64,000 nt of DNA from Symbiodinium sp. CCMP2592 (Eukaryota > Sar > Dinophyceae > Suessiales > Symbiodiniaceae). Under the pieces are notes generated by a model. The model had not been told where the DNA came from and made no database searches. It was given only the letters and a program-made list of their open reading frames with translations. Below are positions 1 to 11,015 of this stretch, piece by piece; positions within the stretch are counted from its first letter, which is position 1; every line of letters starts with the position of its first letter. A program made the position numbers and the translations under genes. The stretch is from NCBI GenBank assembly GCA_905221615.1, contig CAJNDT010005445.1:921153-985152 (forward strand), given 5' to 3'.

Positions 1-90
1 TAGGGTAACTACACTTACAAATTGCAACTTATATTAGGCGACTCATAACCCTACTTACAACTAGCCATGAACCTCCAAATAACCCGGAAA
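1..90. repeat. Hairpin repeat family P3, truncated copy
   Basis: The words for aactacacttacaa, ctcataaccctacttacaact and ccatgaacctccaaataac match the right half of the better-preserved inverted repeat at 52955-53066. The window edge cuts off the left arm. A further fragment lies near 12404-12465. Short non-coding dispersed repeat. Confidence 0.6.
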
Positions 91-1432
91 AACACGACCC
101 GCAGACCCTGCCTCATCACAAAGGTCCAGGGATCGCGGCCATTGAGGCCCACAGCGCTGAAGTTGTGTTTCATCGCAAGGCTCCTGCTTTTTCTAGACCC
201 AAAGTAAACTAGGAAAATTAAAAGGGTGCCCTTTTTGGTTTAAAAGGGGTTATAAGGGAACTTGAAACCGTGAAAAAAAAGGTACAACGGCCTACTCCAG
301 GTCCGGGTTTTAGGCTCTACTAGTTGCTTCAGGGCTTGGGACACGCACTTCTAGCGGCCGTTATGTTTAGAACAGGGTCTTAAGACTTAGCTATGTCTGT
401 AAGGGGATGTTATGGATCTGTTTAAATTGGGGTGGGTTACGGCACCAAGACCTGCGGTTTGCTTTGAACTTTGCGGTTCAAGGTCTCTGGGGTTTAGGCT
501 CTTAAGGCTTTGGGAATGGGTGGGGTTGTGGTTCTGGCTTAAGATTGGGAGGATGTTCTTATCCGGCCTACTAATACTGTCTTCAGTTGCCCCCCCCCCC
601 CCCAAAAAAAAAAATACAAAAACTCTAAGTCCAGTAGATTTCGGGGGCTTGGGTTGGCTTGGGGCCTGGGTGGGCTTAGGTAATTTGCAGGGTTTTCAAT
701 ACGTTTCGGGGAGGCTTGGGAGGCTTGGCTGGCTTTGGGGTCTGGATGGGGCCTCAGGAATTAGAAGAGTTCACGAGGGTTCAGCGGGTTTCGGGGCAGC
801 TTGGGTTGGCTTGGGGTCTAGGTGCGCTTAAGTAGCAGGGTTTAGCAGGCATCAATAGCTTTCGAGTCCGTAAAAGGTAGTACAGTAGAAGACTGGGACG
901 TGAGTTGTTAAGGGGCGGGTTTAGAGTTTAGAGGCCCAAAATAACCACCAAGACTCAAAACCTTGTTGAAGACTTACCCTCGCCCCCCAGCCCCACCCCC
1001 CAAATCGACAAGTCTGGGGCCTGCTAAAAAACTCACTTTCTCCAGTCTCTCATTATCAATGACCATTCGCAGCAAGGGAAAATACAAACTTAGAATCCAC
1101 AGGGGCAAAAAGGCATTGTAGATGACGCCCGACATTCGAACCGAGGAATCAAGAAGCACCGGAAAGCATAACTGGTCATTAATTAAAGACCGCGCCACCA
1201 TTGCTGCAAGCCCAAGATGGGCGAAGCCCTAGACCCCGAATCCGAATTAAAACCCATGAACCTCACAGTATCCCATGAGGTCAAATTCATTGAGCCCTAG
1301 AACCTTCAAGCAAACCCTCCATCCCAAAAGCCTGAGCTTGTGGATCGACGTCTTCTCGCCTTGCGCCCAGGTGAGGCCGTAGACCTCGAAAAGAGTGCCG
1401 GGCATTGGGGTCTATATGTGCCAGCATCCGCC
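91..1432. other. Intergenic, no gene recognised
   Basis: Only short open frames with no recognisable domain. The sequence is rich in degenerate TTTAGGG-like words (ggtttaggctc, gggcttggg). A C14-A12 homopolymer pair sits at about 590-614. I see no RNA gene or promoter. Confidence 0.7.
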
Positions 1433-1752
1433 GACCCCCCCCCCCTCCCCCCCCCCCATGGTAATCCCCCCCCCCCCCCCCCCCCCCCCTGTGGTTCCTG
1501 TGGTTCCCCCCCCCCCTGTGGTTCCTCTTGGTTTTCCCCCTCCCTTTGTGGTTCTTCTGGTTCCTGTCTCCCCCCTCCCCCCCTGTGGTTCCTGTGGTTC
1601 CTCCGCGTGGTTGCTGCTGCTTTGTTGTTGCTGCTGTTCTTCTTCTTGTTCTTGTTCTTGTTCTTGTTCTTGTTCTTGTGTTCTTGTTCTTGTTCTTGTT
1701 CCGGGGCTCGGGGGGGGGGGATACCATTGGGGGGGGGGGGGGGGGGGGGTCG
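1433..1752. repeat. Compound low-complexity block
   Basis: Long poly-C tracts (about 1435-1500) are followed by a decamer repeat built on cctgtggttc, a ttcttg hexamer array (about 1636-1704) and poly-G tracts (1710-1750). All frames on both strands stay open here only because the sequence is simple; the Pro/Gly/Leu-rich open frames are not credible genes. The homopolymer lengths may be inaccurate in the assembly. Confidence 0.9.
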
Positions 1753-1788
1753 AGAACGCGGAGCGCGGGCACATATAGGGGATGGGGT

Positions 1789-1881
1789 ACCCATAGGCCC
1801 CAAAGTAGTTCCTTTTTGGGATAGCCTTATAGGATTCTATATATGAACCCCAAAAAGGAACTACTTTGCAGCCTTTGGGTA
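1789..1881. repeat. Hairpin MITE-like element, family P1, copy a
   Basis: Imperfect inverted repeat about 93 bp long that starts TACCC and ends GGGTA. The arms carry AAAGTAGTTCCTTTTTGGG and its complement around a short AT-rich centre (ccttataggattctat). It matches copies at 12148-12240, 23768-23861 and 24317-24416. The TA at both ends is compatible with a TA target duplication of Tc1/mariner type, but I see no transposase. Confidence 0.85.
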
Positions 1882-3494
1882 GAGAGGTTTAGAGCTTGGA
1901 AAATGGGGCTCAGAGGATCAGGGCTTCGGGATTTTCGTTTTCGTAGGGCTGACCCGCCGACGCTATGGCTGATCACGAGGCAGCAGCACCAGAACCGTGT
2001 AGGGTTTTCAGGTGTATATGGCATAGTGAACTCCGAAATGCAAAGCCTTCCACCCAAGCTGCAATGTTGATGGTCAGTTCGCTCAACTCCATCCCAGACC
2101 GACATACCGAAGCAGGTTGCAAGGCAGCTGGATTTTCTCGTCTCGCGATGCATGCAGTAGCTCAGCTCAGTAGGAGAAGTGCAAAACGGTATATGGGACG
2201 GACCTTCATTAAACGTTAAAACCCTCAACTCCGTCGGGTCGTCGGCGCTGGTACACATCCAGAGCCCTGCGCCAGGCGCCCGTGCAAAGACGAAGAGATG
2301 ATGATATGGCCTGTGTTGGGCGGACAGTCGTCATTCAAACGTAAGCAACAGCTCAATCTAAGCGCAATCATTGCGAAGGCAGGTCTGCCAAAATGGAGCC
2401 CAAGTTGCTGCGAGGGCAACATTGCGAAGCTGCTGCCCCTATATTGCAGATCAAACAAAGCCGTCAGGCCTGGGATATAGGGTCCATCTTGCGAACCGAC
2501 TGTGTCTGTGGGCTCGTTTCTGACCCCATGCAACAGGGCGTGCACCCCCAGACGTGCAAATTCAAACAGGTTGGGAAATCAGGATTGCGGCCGCAGATGG
2601 CTTCATGTCCGGCAGTCCGCGCACCAGAAAAAAAAACAATGCTCTCTGCAGTTCGGGTGCTGCAATTGGCGAACCGTACGACGGTACTTTAGCGACGAAA
2701 CGACTATCACCACATCCTTCAAACTCGAGAGAGGCGAGCTATTATGGTAGCTCGCGGCGTATTAACATAGATTGCAGCAGAACATCGCTCTCTGTGGCTC
2801 GGAATTACATGTCACGGGCCGTGACTTGGCAAATAAGGACAGCTACAGCAAGTATTTGTAGCTATCGTCTCTGTCGAAATAGTTCTACGGAAACTGCAAC
2901 CTTATCACTGCACTGAGCACAGAGAGGCGCGCTGCAGGTTGTTTTTGAATAGGCTGCTATCTGCTGCCCGAAGACGCTCCGGAGAAAGACACAATCACTC
3001 ACAGCACTTCTGGCATCTGGACTTCCCAACCTCTTTAGGGCCTGTGTGCTCCGGCTACCTTAATGACGGGCTGGTGTGTTGCGTAGCGTAGTATTGGTAT
3101 CCTATACTGGTTAGGCAGCGGTAGCCCTCAGAAACAGCAGGCGCCTGTATGAGGGTCGCCAACTTTTGATTGAAGCTCGCATGAGTACTTAAGCCGGATC
3201 GAAGGGCACAACCGTACCAGAACCCTGTCTAAAACTGTCTTACTTGGCCCCATTGGATGCGACCCGCCGCTTCATCCGCTTCCTCACATACTCAAAGGAC
3301 ATGAGCAAGCCCTTCAAGACTGGAGTGACCACATATTCCTACTTGGCAAGATTGGCAGGAACCAAAATGCGGGAAAAAACCTGGGTATGGGTGTCCTCAA
3401 GCTACGAAGCTTGTCGCTTTAACGGCATTGGCATCAGTGAATTTCGAAGCTGCAGGATTCTAACACCAATTCCTCAACGCTGAATCCCCCTCCA

Positions 3495-3960
3495 AATTCG
3501 GGGCCTGAAAGCCAAAGATTGCCAGAAGCACCGGGAGAATGTTGATCTACATCCGCCCGTCACAGAAGCTGCAGAAGCTCAGTTCGTCTACAGCACGAGA
3601 GATGGTCCCGTTCCGCCATGCCTTTGCAGAACGTGATTCTGAGATGTAGCAATGGCAAGAACACCTGTTTACAACCACAACAAGACAAAGAGGAGATTGA
3701 GATAGACAGGAAACGGAGAAGAGAAGACACGGACATCAGGCCAGCAGATGCAAAAGAGATGAAGAGAGACAGAGAGACCATCCTTGTAAGACCGCTGTTT
3801 CAAGCCGTCCGCTGAAGCTGCTGCCTGGGAGCGTAACAACAGGAGGAGGGAGCTCCGACTTGATACGATTCACTTCGGCTCGGATTTGCGGAGGTAGCCG
3901 TCGCATGCTGCTCTCAACCAGATGCCTTGGCTTGGGACGACGATCTGACGGGTGCCTTCC
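3495..3960. other. Highly conserved block of unit A, coding status unclear
   Basis: This block is nearly identical to 6715-7200, more so than most of the duplication. A 65-codon plus frame (3618-3815) is rich in charged residues (KEEIEIDRKRRRED) and the minus frame 3560-3781 is hydrophobic. In both frames the few differences between copies are mostly amino-acid changing, so protein-level constraint is not supported. Gene conversion, an RNA function or a recent shared history fit better. No known domain. Confidence 0.4.
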
Positions 3961-4159
3961 ACAACCTCTCGAAGACTAGCACACAGCCGCCGCATTTATC
4001 GTCCCAATTCTGATTTAATTGTGACTTTCTGTCTTGTCATGTTGCCTGCTCTCGGAACAGTATGCGACCTCCATGATACTTCACGTCGTCTGCTAAATCG
4101 GGACCCTGCTGATCCTGACGCCTTGGACCAGCTGATCCACAAAACTTAGTGAACCCTAA

Positions 4160-4648
4160 TCAAGCCCGATCAAGGCGCATGAAACACATCCTCATTGGCC
4201 GAAACCTTCCCAGGGCAATGGCCTCAGATTGGGTGTCGGGCATTTCCGCAATGAGGAGCTGGAGCAAGTGGTCGACGCGCGGCATGAGGCCTTCCATCGC
4301 TGCCTTCTTGAAGATGAAGGGTAGGAAGGTGGCGAGAAGCTCCTGGTCGCTTGCGTCAAGGAGACGCTGTCGTAGCCGACAGTCTGGCTTCGAGATCGCA
4401 AGGTGTGGAAAATGGCAGTAAGCGCATGCCGTGCCCGATGGGCACACTCCACCCTTGGAGATGTGCACGCACGGTCTGGTGCAAAAGTGCGGGTGCCCGA
4501 AACTGCCGATGCCAAACCGTAGGTTGGCAGTAGTGGGCTTTGGCACTTCTGGAATCTCTAGGCCAGGTGGTGGAGGAATGTTGTGAGTGTTGTGAGGCCC
4601 AAAGACAGGGATTGAGATCGTGTGCTCCGGAACTACCGGGGCTGCCAT
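4160..4648 (-). CDS. CCCH-type zinc-finger protein, copy A (partial)
   Basis: The minus-strand frame of 162 residues has a Pro-rich stretch (IPPPPGLEIPEVP), then a Cys/His cluster that reads GSFGHPHFC, C, C, C and C-H near residues 65-95. A Leu-rich helical tail follows (QELLATFLPFIF, HLLQLLIAEM). The GHP..C..PC...C....C..CH pattern resembles an abundant dinoflagellate CCCH family, expected to bind RNA or nucleic acid; that assignment comes from memory of the family. The frame is 261 residues in copy B, but upstream sequence in copy A falls out of frame, so A may be truncated or have an intron. The start at 4648 is uncertain. Confidence 0.55.
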   Translation of the reverse strand: MAAPVVPEHTISIPVFGPHNTHNIPPPPGLEIPEVPKPTTANLRFGIGSFGHPHFCTRPCVHISKGGVCPSGTACAYCHFPHLAISKPDCRLRQRLLDASDQELLATFLPFIFKKAAMEGLMPRVDHLLQLLIAEMPDTQSEAIALGRFRPMRMCFMRLDRA

Positions 4649-5005
4649 CGGTGGTGCCCATCCCCACGGTTGACCTCGGCAGCATGGTCAGGTTCATCAC
4701 TGGAGCAGGTTGCACAAGAGCAAAGATTGAAACAGAAACATAAAAACATATGCTCAAAGACCCGGGCACGAGAGGGACCTAGTACGGTCGCCAAAGCTGC
4801 AGGCATACATGCCGCCATTAAAGTTGCTTGGAAGGTATTGCAAGCTATGGAATGGATAGGTGTGAGCCCGGGCTTGGATCACGCGGCTCATCGGAAATCT
4901 CCACACTTCTGACACGTGGAACATGAGGCCAATTCATGTGTAAGTGCTTGCGATCTGGTTCAAGACTCGTTAGGCTCCATACAGACACTTCGACTCCACA
5001 GCTTT

Positions 5006-5292
5006 TTGTTGCTAATCTGCGTGACCTTAGGGAGCAGGGCTAAAACTCAAGGTCCCCAGCCGCAATATCTAGTGTAATAGGTGCGAGAGGATGTAAGTAT
5101 GATAATTAGTGCCTTCCGTGACAGGAGGCTGCTTCAGGGAATGCAAGACTGCCCGCAGAAACAGGAAAGACTGAATCTTAAACCCCAGAATTTCACACCT
5201 AAACGCTGCACCCACCAGCTCCAAAATTGTAGGTTTTGGGTGCAGGGCTTAGGTATCATTAACCTGAAACCCAGAAGCTTGCATCATACTGC
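5006..5292. other. Spacer between duplication units
   Basis: About 290 bp between the two units, not duplicated. A short plus-strand open frame (5081-5350) crosses into unit B and has no recognisable domain. Confidence 0.6.
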
Positions 5293-8247
5293 AGCAGGTG
5301 GCGCGGCAGCCGGATTTTCTCGTCTCGCGATGCATGCAGTAGCTCAGTAGGAGAAGTACAAAACGGTAAATGGGACAGACCTTCATTAAACGTTAAAACC
5401 CTCAACTCCGTCGGGTCGTCGGCGCCTGGTGCACATCCAGAGCCCTGCGCCATGCGCCCGTGCAAAGACGAAGAGATGATGAGATGGCCTGTGTTGGGCG
5501 GACAGTCGTCATTCAAACGTAAGCAACAGCTCAATCTAAGCGCAATCAGTGCGATGGCAGGTCTGCCAAAATGGACCCCAAGTTGCTGCGAGGGCAACAT
5601 TGCGAAGCAGCTGCCCCTATATTGCAGATCAAACAAAGCCGTGAGGCCTGGGATATAGGGTCCATCTTGCGAACCGACTGTGTCTGTGGGCTCGTTTCTG
5701 ACCCCATGCAACAGGGCGTGCACCCCCAGACGTGCAAATTCAAACAGGTTGGGAAATCAGGATTGCGGCCGCAGATGGCTTCATGTCCGGCAGTCCGCGC
5801 ACCAGACAAAAAACAATGCTCTCGGCAGTTCGGGTGCTGCAGTTGGCAAACCGTACGACGGTACTTTAGCCACGAAACAACTATCACCACATCCTTCAAA
5901 CTCGAAAGAATCGAGCTACTATGGTAGCTCGTGGCGTATTAACATAGATTGCCGCAGAACATCGCTCTCTGAGGCTCGGATTCCACAGAGAACTCCTGAA
6001 GATTAGATGTCATGGGCCGTGACTTGGCGAACCATGACAGCTACATCAAGTACTCATAGCTACCGTCTCTGTCATTAGAGCTCTACGCAAACTGGAACCA
6101 AATAGCTGCACCGAGCACGGGGAGGCGCGCTGCGCGTTGATTTTGAACAGGCTATTTGATGCCCGAAGACGCTCCGGAGAAAGACACAATCACTCACAGC
6201 ACTTCTGGCATCTAGACTTCCCAACCTCTTTAGGACTCCAGTTACCTTCATGATGGGCTACGGTGTTGCATAGTATAGTACATTATCAGTACCCTTAGTT
6301 GTGCAGCGGCAGCCCTGAAAACAGCAGGCGTCTGTATGACGGTCGCCAATTTTGATTGGAGTTCGCATGAATAGTTAATTAGGATCAAAGGGCACAGCCG
6401 TATCGCAAATAAATCCTTGATGCGATCGCCTAGAAGTGAAAAATTGGCATAACCTCCATGTCGATGTCATTGCCCTACTTGGCCATTGGATGCGACCAGC
6501 CGCCTCGTCTGCTTCCCTTACACATTCAACGAACATAAGCAAGCCCTTCAAGCACCCTGGGACCGGAGTAGCCACATATTGCTACTCGACAAGGTAGGCA
6601 GAAACCAACAGGCCGGACAAAAACACCTCAGCTTCAACTGCATCAGAGAATTTCGACGGACCAGGATTGTACAAAGCAGGGGCTACTAATACCAATTCCT
6701 CAATGCTGTCCCCCTCCAAAGTCGGCCTGAAAGCCAAAGATTGCCAGAAGCACCGGCAGAATGTTGATCTACATCCGCCCGTCACAGAAGCTGCAGAAGC
6801 TCAGTTCGTCTACAGCACGAGAGATGGTCCCGTTCCGCCATGCCTTTGCAGAACGTGATTCTGAGATGTAGCAATGGCAAGAACACCTGTTTACAACCAC
6901 AACAAGACAAAGAGGAGATTGAGATAGACAGGAAACGGAGAAGAGAAGACACGGACATCATGCCAGCAAATGCAAAAGAGATGAAGAGAGACAGAGAGAT
7001 CATCCTTGTAAGACCGCTGTGTCAAGCCGTCCGCTGAAGCTGCTGCCTGGGAGCGTAACAACAGGAGGAGGGAGCTCCGACTTGATACGATTCACTTCGG
7101 CTCGGATTTGCGGAGGTAGCCGGCGCATGCTGCTCTCAACCAGATGCCTTGGCTTGGGACGACGATCTGACGGGTGCCTTCCACAACCTCTCGAAGACTA
7201 GCACACAGCCGCTGCATTTATCGTACCAATTGTGATTTGATTGTGACTTTCTGTCTTGTCATGTTGCCTGCTCTCGGAAACCTTCTTGATACTTCACGTT
7301 GTCTGCTAAATCCGGGCCCTGCTGATCCTGAAGCCTTGTACCAGCTGATCCACAAAACTTACTAAACCCTAATCAAACCCAGTCAAGGCGCATGAAAGAC
7401 ATCCTCATTGGCCGAAACCTTCCCAGGGCAATGGCCTCAGATTGGGTGTCGTGCATTTCCGCAATGAGGAGCTGGAGCAAGTGGTCGACGCGCGGCGTGA
7501 GGCCTTCCATCGCTGCCTTCTTGAAGATGAAGGGCAGGAAGGTGGCGAGAAGCTCCTGGTCGCTTGCGTCAAGGAGACGCTGTCGTAGCCGACAGTCTGG
7601 CTTCGACATCTTACGGTGCGGGAAATGGCAGTAACTGCATACCATTCCCGATGGGCACACTCCACCCCTGGAGATGTGCACGCACGGTCTGGTGCAAAAG
7701 TGCGGGTGCCCGAAACTGCCGATGCCAAATCGCAGGTTGGCAGTAGTGGGCTCAGGCACTTCTGGAATCTCTAGGCCAGGTGGTGGAGGAATGTTGTGAG
7801 TGTTGTGAGGCCAAGAGACTGGGATTGAGATCGTGTGGTAGCGAGGGGTGTGCTCCGGAACTACCGGGGTTGTCATCGGTGGCACCCATCCCCATGATTG
7901 ACCTCGGCAGCATGCTAATGCTTGGGGTTTCAGGTTCATCACTGACGCGGCTTTCCAGAGAACAATTTGTGAAACATACTCAAAATTCATGTTCCCACAG
8001 TCCCGGGCACGAGAGGGACCTAGCACGGTCGCCAAAGCTGCTGGCATACATGCCGCCATTGCTTGGAAGGTATTGCAAGCTTTGGAATGGATAGGTGTGA
8101 GCCTGGCTTGGATCACGCGGCTCATCGGAAATCTCCAGACTTCTGACAAGTGGAACATGAGGCCAATGCATGTGTAGGTGCTTGCGATCAGCCCTTAAAG
8201 GGGCCCTGGTTCAAGACTCCTGAAGCTCCATACAGCCACTTCGACTC
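5293..8247. repeat. Tandem duplication unit B (~2.95 kb)
   Basis: Direct repeat of 2112-5005. It differs by scattered substitutions, by small indels that include a 15-bp in-frame gain in the zinc-finger gene, and by a ~17-bp insertion near its end (agcccttaaaggggccc). Homology fades after the shared 'cttcgactc' word near 8245. Confidence 0.85.
7373..8158 (-). CDS. CCCH-type zinc-finger protein, copy B
   Basis: A 261-residue minus-strand frame. The C-terminal ~155 residues align with copy A: Pro-rich segment, Cys/His cluster (FCTRPCVHISRGGVCPSG, then CSYCHFPH) at about residues 160-190, and a Leu-rich tail (DHLLQLLIAEM). Relative to A it gains five residues (PRYHT) without breaking frame, which supports real coding history. 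About fourteen replacements separate the copies, so constraint is weak or one copy is decaying. The N-terminal ~80 residues (Ala/Met/Cys-rich) have no recognisable domain and may be untranslated or intronic. No promoter or splice site can be assigned with confidence; dinoflagellate introns often lack canonical borders. Confidence 0.6.
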   Translation of the reverse strand: MFHLSEVWRFPMSRVIQARLTPIHSKACNTFQAMAACMPAALATVLGPSRARDCGNMNFEYVSQIVLWKAASVMNLKPQALACCRGQSWGWVPPMTTPVVPEHTPRYHTISIPVSWPHNTHNIPPPPGLEIPEVPEPTTANLRFGIGSFGHPHFCTRPCVHISRGGVCPSGMVCSYCHFPHRKMSKPDCRLRQRLLDASDQELLATFLPFIFKKAAMEGLTPRVDHLLQLLIAEMHDTQSEAIALGRFRPMRMSFMRLDWV

Positions 8248-9489
8248 TCCTGCAGTTGAGGCAGCCACGTCCCAGAAGCGGAGAACCGATTTGCCAACCT
8301 GTACGAGGGCTCACGGTGCAAGGACAAAATTACGGCTTTTGGAGCTCAGGCTCTTGAGGTCCTCATGATTTAGGGATGTGCGTGGTGACTTTAGGGCTTT
8401 GGGGTGCAGGGTTCAGGCTTTCGCAGAAGCGGCTGGGGCTCAGAGCATTCGGGAATCAAATTAAAAAGCGCTGATTGCACGTCGTGCTACTTCTTTCTAT
8501 CCTAACTCAACTACTTCTCTTCCTGCTCCTCAAGCGAACCATCTGTGTTGTGATCTTGCCTGGGCTCAACCGAGCTTTCAAACAAAACCTTGAAGTCCTT
8601 AGTCAGAAAAAGCTAAACCCTCTGCCCAAAGCCCCATGTATAGCCGAAGCCCTATACGATACCAGAATCTCCACACGGTACTATACTATACAGTACTGAA
8701 CTGCACGAAGCTACGAGTATGGCACTAGTAAATCTGGAAGCTCACGACGTTGACTCAAGCAGCTCAAGCAGAAAGACAGAAAAGCCCAGTCTCAACCAAA
8801 TGTCTCTACAACTAAACAAACATCGAAAATGCTATTCTAATTATTAAGGCCCCTATATTATAGTAGCCATACAGTAGCCCTTGTATATATAGTAACCCTT
8901 ATAGACCCCTTTACAAGGAACCTTCTAAGTCAGAATTGATAAACGAGAGCCCTGGACCCACTTTCTTGCATAAGCGCTACAAGCCCGAAGCCCCAAATCT
9001 TGAGACCGGAACAACAGCACTTTCAGCCCTAAATACAAAACCCCGAACCCTAAACCCTAAATCCAAAATTTCATCAGTTCTTGTGAACCAGATGACCTCA
9101 GAATAGCTATGCCCGAAGATACCGTAAGGCCCAGAGACCCTCAACGCAAAGCACGGGAGAACCCAGCTCCTTTCAAGTACTGGGTAATACCATTTCCTTG
9201 TTGCCATGCATCATGGAACTATAGCATAGCCTTTTAAAGCTGTGCCGGCTCATAAGACCCGTCTATAACAACCTCACAAAGCCCTACAAGACCCTTCTAA
9301 GGACAAACCCCGTATAGCCCATTTTAAGGACGCTGTCCAAAAGAAATCTAGGTAATTTGCTTCGGCCCCGCTAGAAAGCACCACCTCGATGTTCTGGAGC
9401 ATTAGCTTCGACACGAAAGGCACGGCCTAGCAGATTGGGGCCAGGTTCGCCGGAAGTATACTAGGTGTCGGTTTCAGCAGTCCCCAAAA
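8248..9489. other. Intergenic, no gene recognised
   Basis: Only short, low-information open frames. Degenerate CCCTAAA words at about 9045-9063. A 22-bp piece at 8833-8854 (attctaattattaaggcccct) is the reverse complement of the start of hairpin family P4. Confidence 0.6.
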
Positions 9490-9526
9490 CTATCTATCTA
9501 TCTATCTATATATATATATATATACA
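9490..9526. repeat. (TATC)n(TA)n microsatellite
   Basis: Tandem ctat units run into alternating TA. Confidence 0.95.
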
Positions 9527-9910
9527 CATAGATAACTGGGGCTCCATACTAAACACATTTTAAAAACTATCGCCGATCGGTACCTGGTGTAAGGTTTGCC
9601 TCAAACAAACAAGACACAACTTACACCAAATATTTGTAGGTTCTCATTACACATCGGCCCTGATGTCGAATTTATCGGGACGCTGCAAAATGCAAATCTT
9701 CGTAGGGTGAGATAGTGTAGGATTGCTTTAGGGCTTCGGGGTTGGAGGCGGGCCGGTTGGGGCTTACCGCTTCCCGGTTTCCGCATACTTTTCGGATTCA
9801 TGGGGCTTCTAGGATGTTCAAAGCAGCTTGGTGTCTCGCCTTTCTGAATATTGTATACTTGGATCAAAGCAGTCATAGCATGCTGCGGCATAGCTGTACA
9901 AGACGTACAA

Positions 9911-9981
9911 GGTAGGGGCCTTAATAATTAGAATACGGTTTTGGGGGTTCCTTACGATACTCCCCCGAAACATACTCAAAA
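9911..9981. repeat. Hairpin repeat family P4, copy a
   Basis: Begins gtaggggccttaataattag and then carries tttgggggttcc and tcccccgaaacatact as imperfect complementary arms. The opening matches 42538-42621 closely, but the two internal arm halves are exchanged in orientation. A related piece lies at 20232-20268 (aaggaacccccaaaat, gtaggggcc). Confidence 0.6.
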
Positions 9982-10516
9982 CAACAAGGCCACTATATTC
10001 AGCGAATAGTCTTACTCGACTCTTCAGGTCCCCATATCAGTATCGTCTCCCGTCCATACGAGGGAACCATGCCGGAACACCGTGAACCCTGAAACCCAAG
10101 ACCTTGAAAGCAAAACTCTAAACGGCTGGAGGTTGCACGGATTGAACTGTCGGGTCTGAAGGTCTAGTTGTAGGGCCTGCTGCAAGCGTGAACGCAAACC
10201 CGAAACACAGGACCTCAAATAGATCTCACCTCGGAATCAGCGGCGGTCATAACGCGATACAAACTAGTGAACAGCAGAGCATCAGCGCTGATGGACAAAA
10301 TCTGGCAGCACATCATACAGGTAACCCTACCATATGACGAGCTACTGCAATCCATAACCTGCATGTTGCAGTACATGCACATTGCCATGCATGATGAAGC
10401 GCCGAATGCACGCATGGATATACACAAGAAACCACGTACATGCACGCACATAGGTGCGTGCAAGCTATATTTACATGCATGTGCATTGTTTGCATATGTA
10501 CAGGCCTATACATACA
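9982..10516. other. Intergenic, no gene recognised
   Basis: Short open frames on both strands without domains. No repeats beyond scattered telomere-like words. Confidence 0.5.
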
Positions 10517-10760
10517 TGTGTATATATATATATATATATATGTGTGTGTACACACATGGATAGATAGCCAGATAGATAGGTAGATGCAGGTAGGCAGATA
10601 GTTAGATAGATAGATAGATAGATAGATAGCTATATTATGTAGATAGATAGATAGATACAGGAAGCTAGCCAGATACATAGATGGTAGATACAGATAGGTA
10701 GACAGATAGATGAATAGATAGATACAGGTAGATAGGTATATACATAGATATGCAGAAGTG
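10517..10760. repeat. (TA)n/(TG)n and (GATA)n microsatellite tract
   Basis: Alternating TA (10517-10541) passes into TGTG, then about 200 bp of degenerate GATA tetramers (tagatagatagatag with caggtag interruptions). Tyr/Ile-rich open frames across it are by-products of the repeat. Confidence 0.95.
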
Positions 10761-10985
10761 TTCCCGCAGATGCACGTATGTAAACATGTATGTGTGCACA
10801 CATGTCGCCCGCACGTGCTTGTGTGCTAGCATAGACAGGTGAAGTAAACGACACAGCTATGAACGACACATGTACAGTGTGGGTAGCTTTTGGGCCATAA
10901 AGCCGTGCATGAGCCGATCAGCCAATCAGCCGATCAATCCTAAACTGAACTCCAATTCCTAAACCCTTAAACCCCTGAACCCGAC

Positions 10986-11015
10986 CAGCCGATCAGCCGA
11001 TCGGCTGATCGGCTG
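10986..11015. repeat. 30-bp perfect palindrome
   Basis: CAGCCGATCAGCCGA is followed immediately by its exact reverse complement. Partial copies of the same GATCAGCC word occur at 10911-10938. Function unknown. Confidence 0.9.

Larger units (their letters stand above)
2112..5005. repeat. Tandem duplication unit A (~2.9 kb)
   Basis: The sequence from about 2112 (just before ggattttctcgtctcgcg) to about 5005 recurs in direct orientation at 5293-8247. The copies are close in blocks (about 2120-2800, 3500-4070, 4140-4660) and much more diverged between 2800 and 3490. About 290 bp of unrelated sequence separates them. The unit contains the CCCH zinc-finger frame on the minus strand. I see no terminal inverted repeats or target duplications at the unit edges, so segmental duplication is simpler than transposition. 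Confidence 0.85.

Noticed and set aside
1287-1846. Several overlapping Pro-, Gly- and Leu-rich open frames
   Set aside because: They arise from homopolymer and short tandem repeats, open on both strands in most frames.
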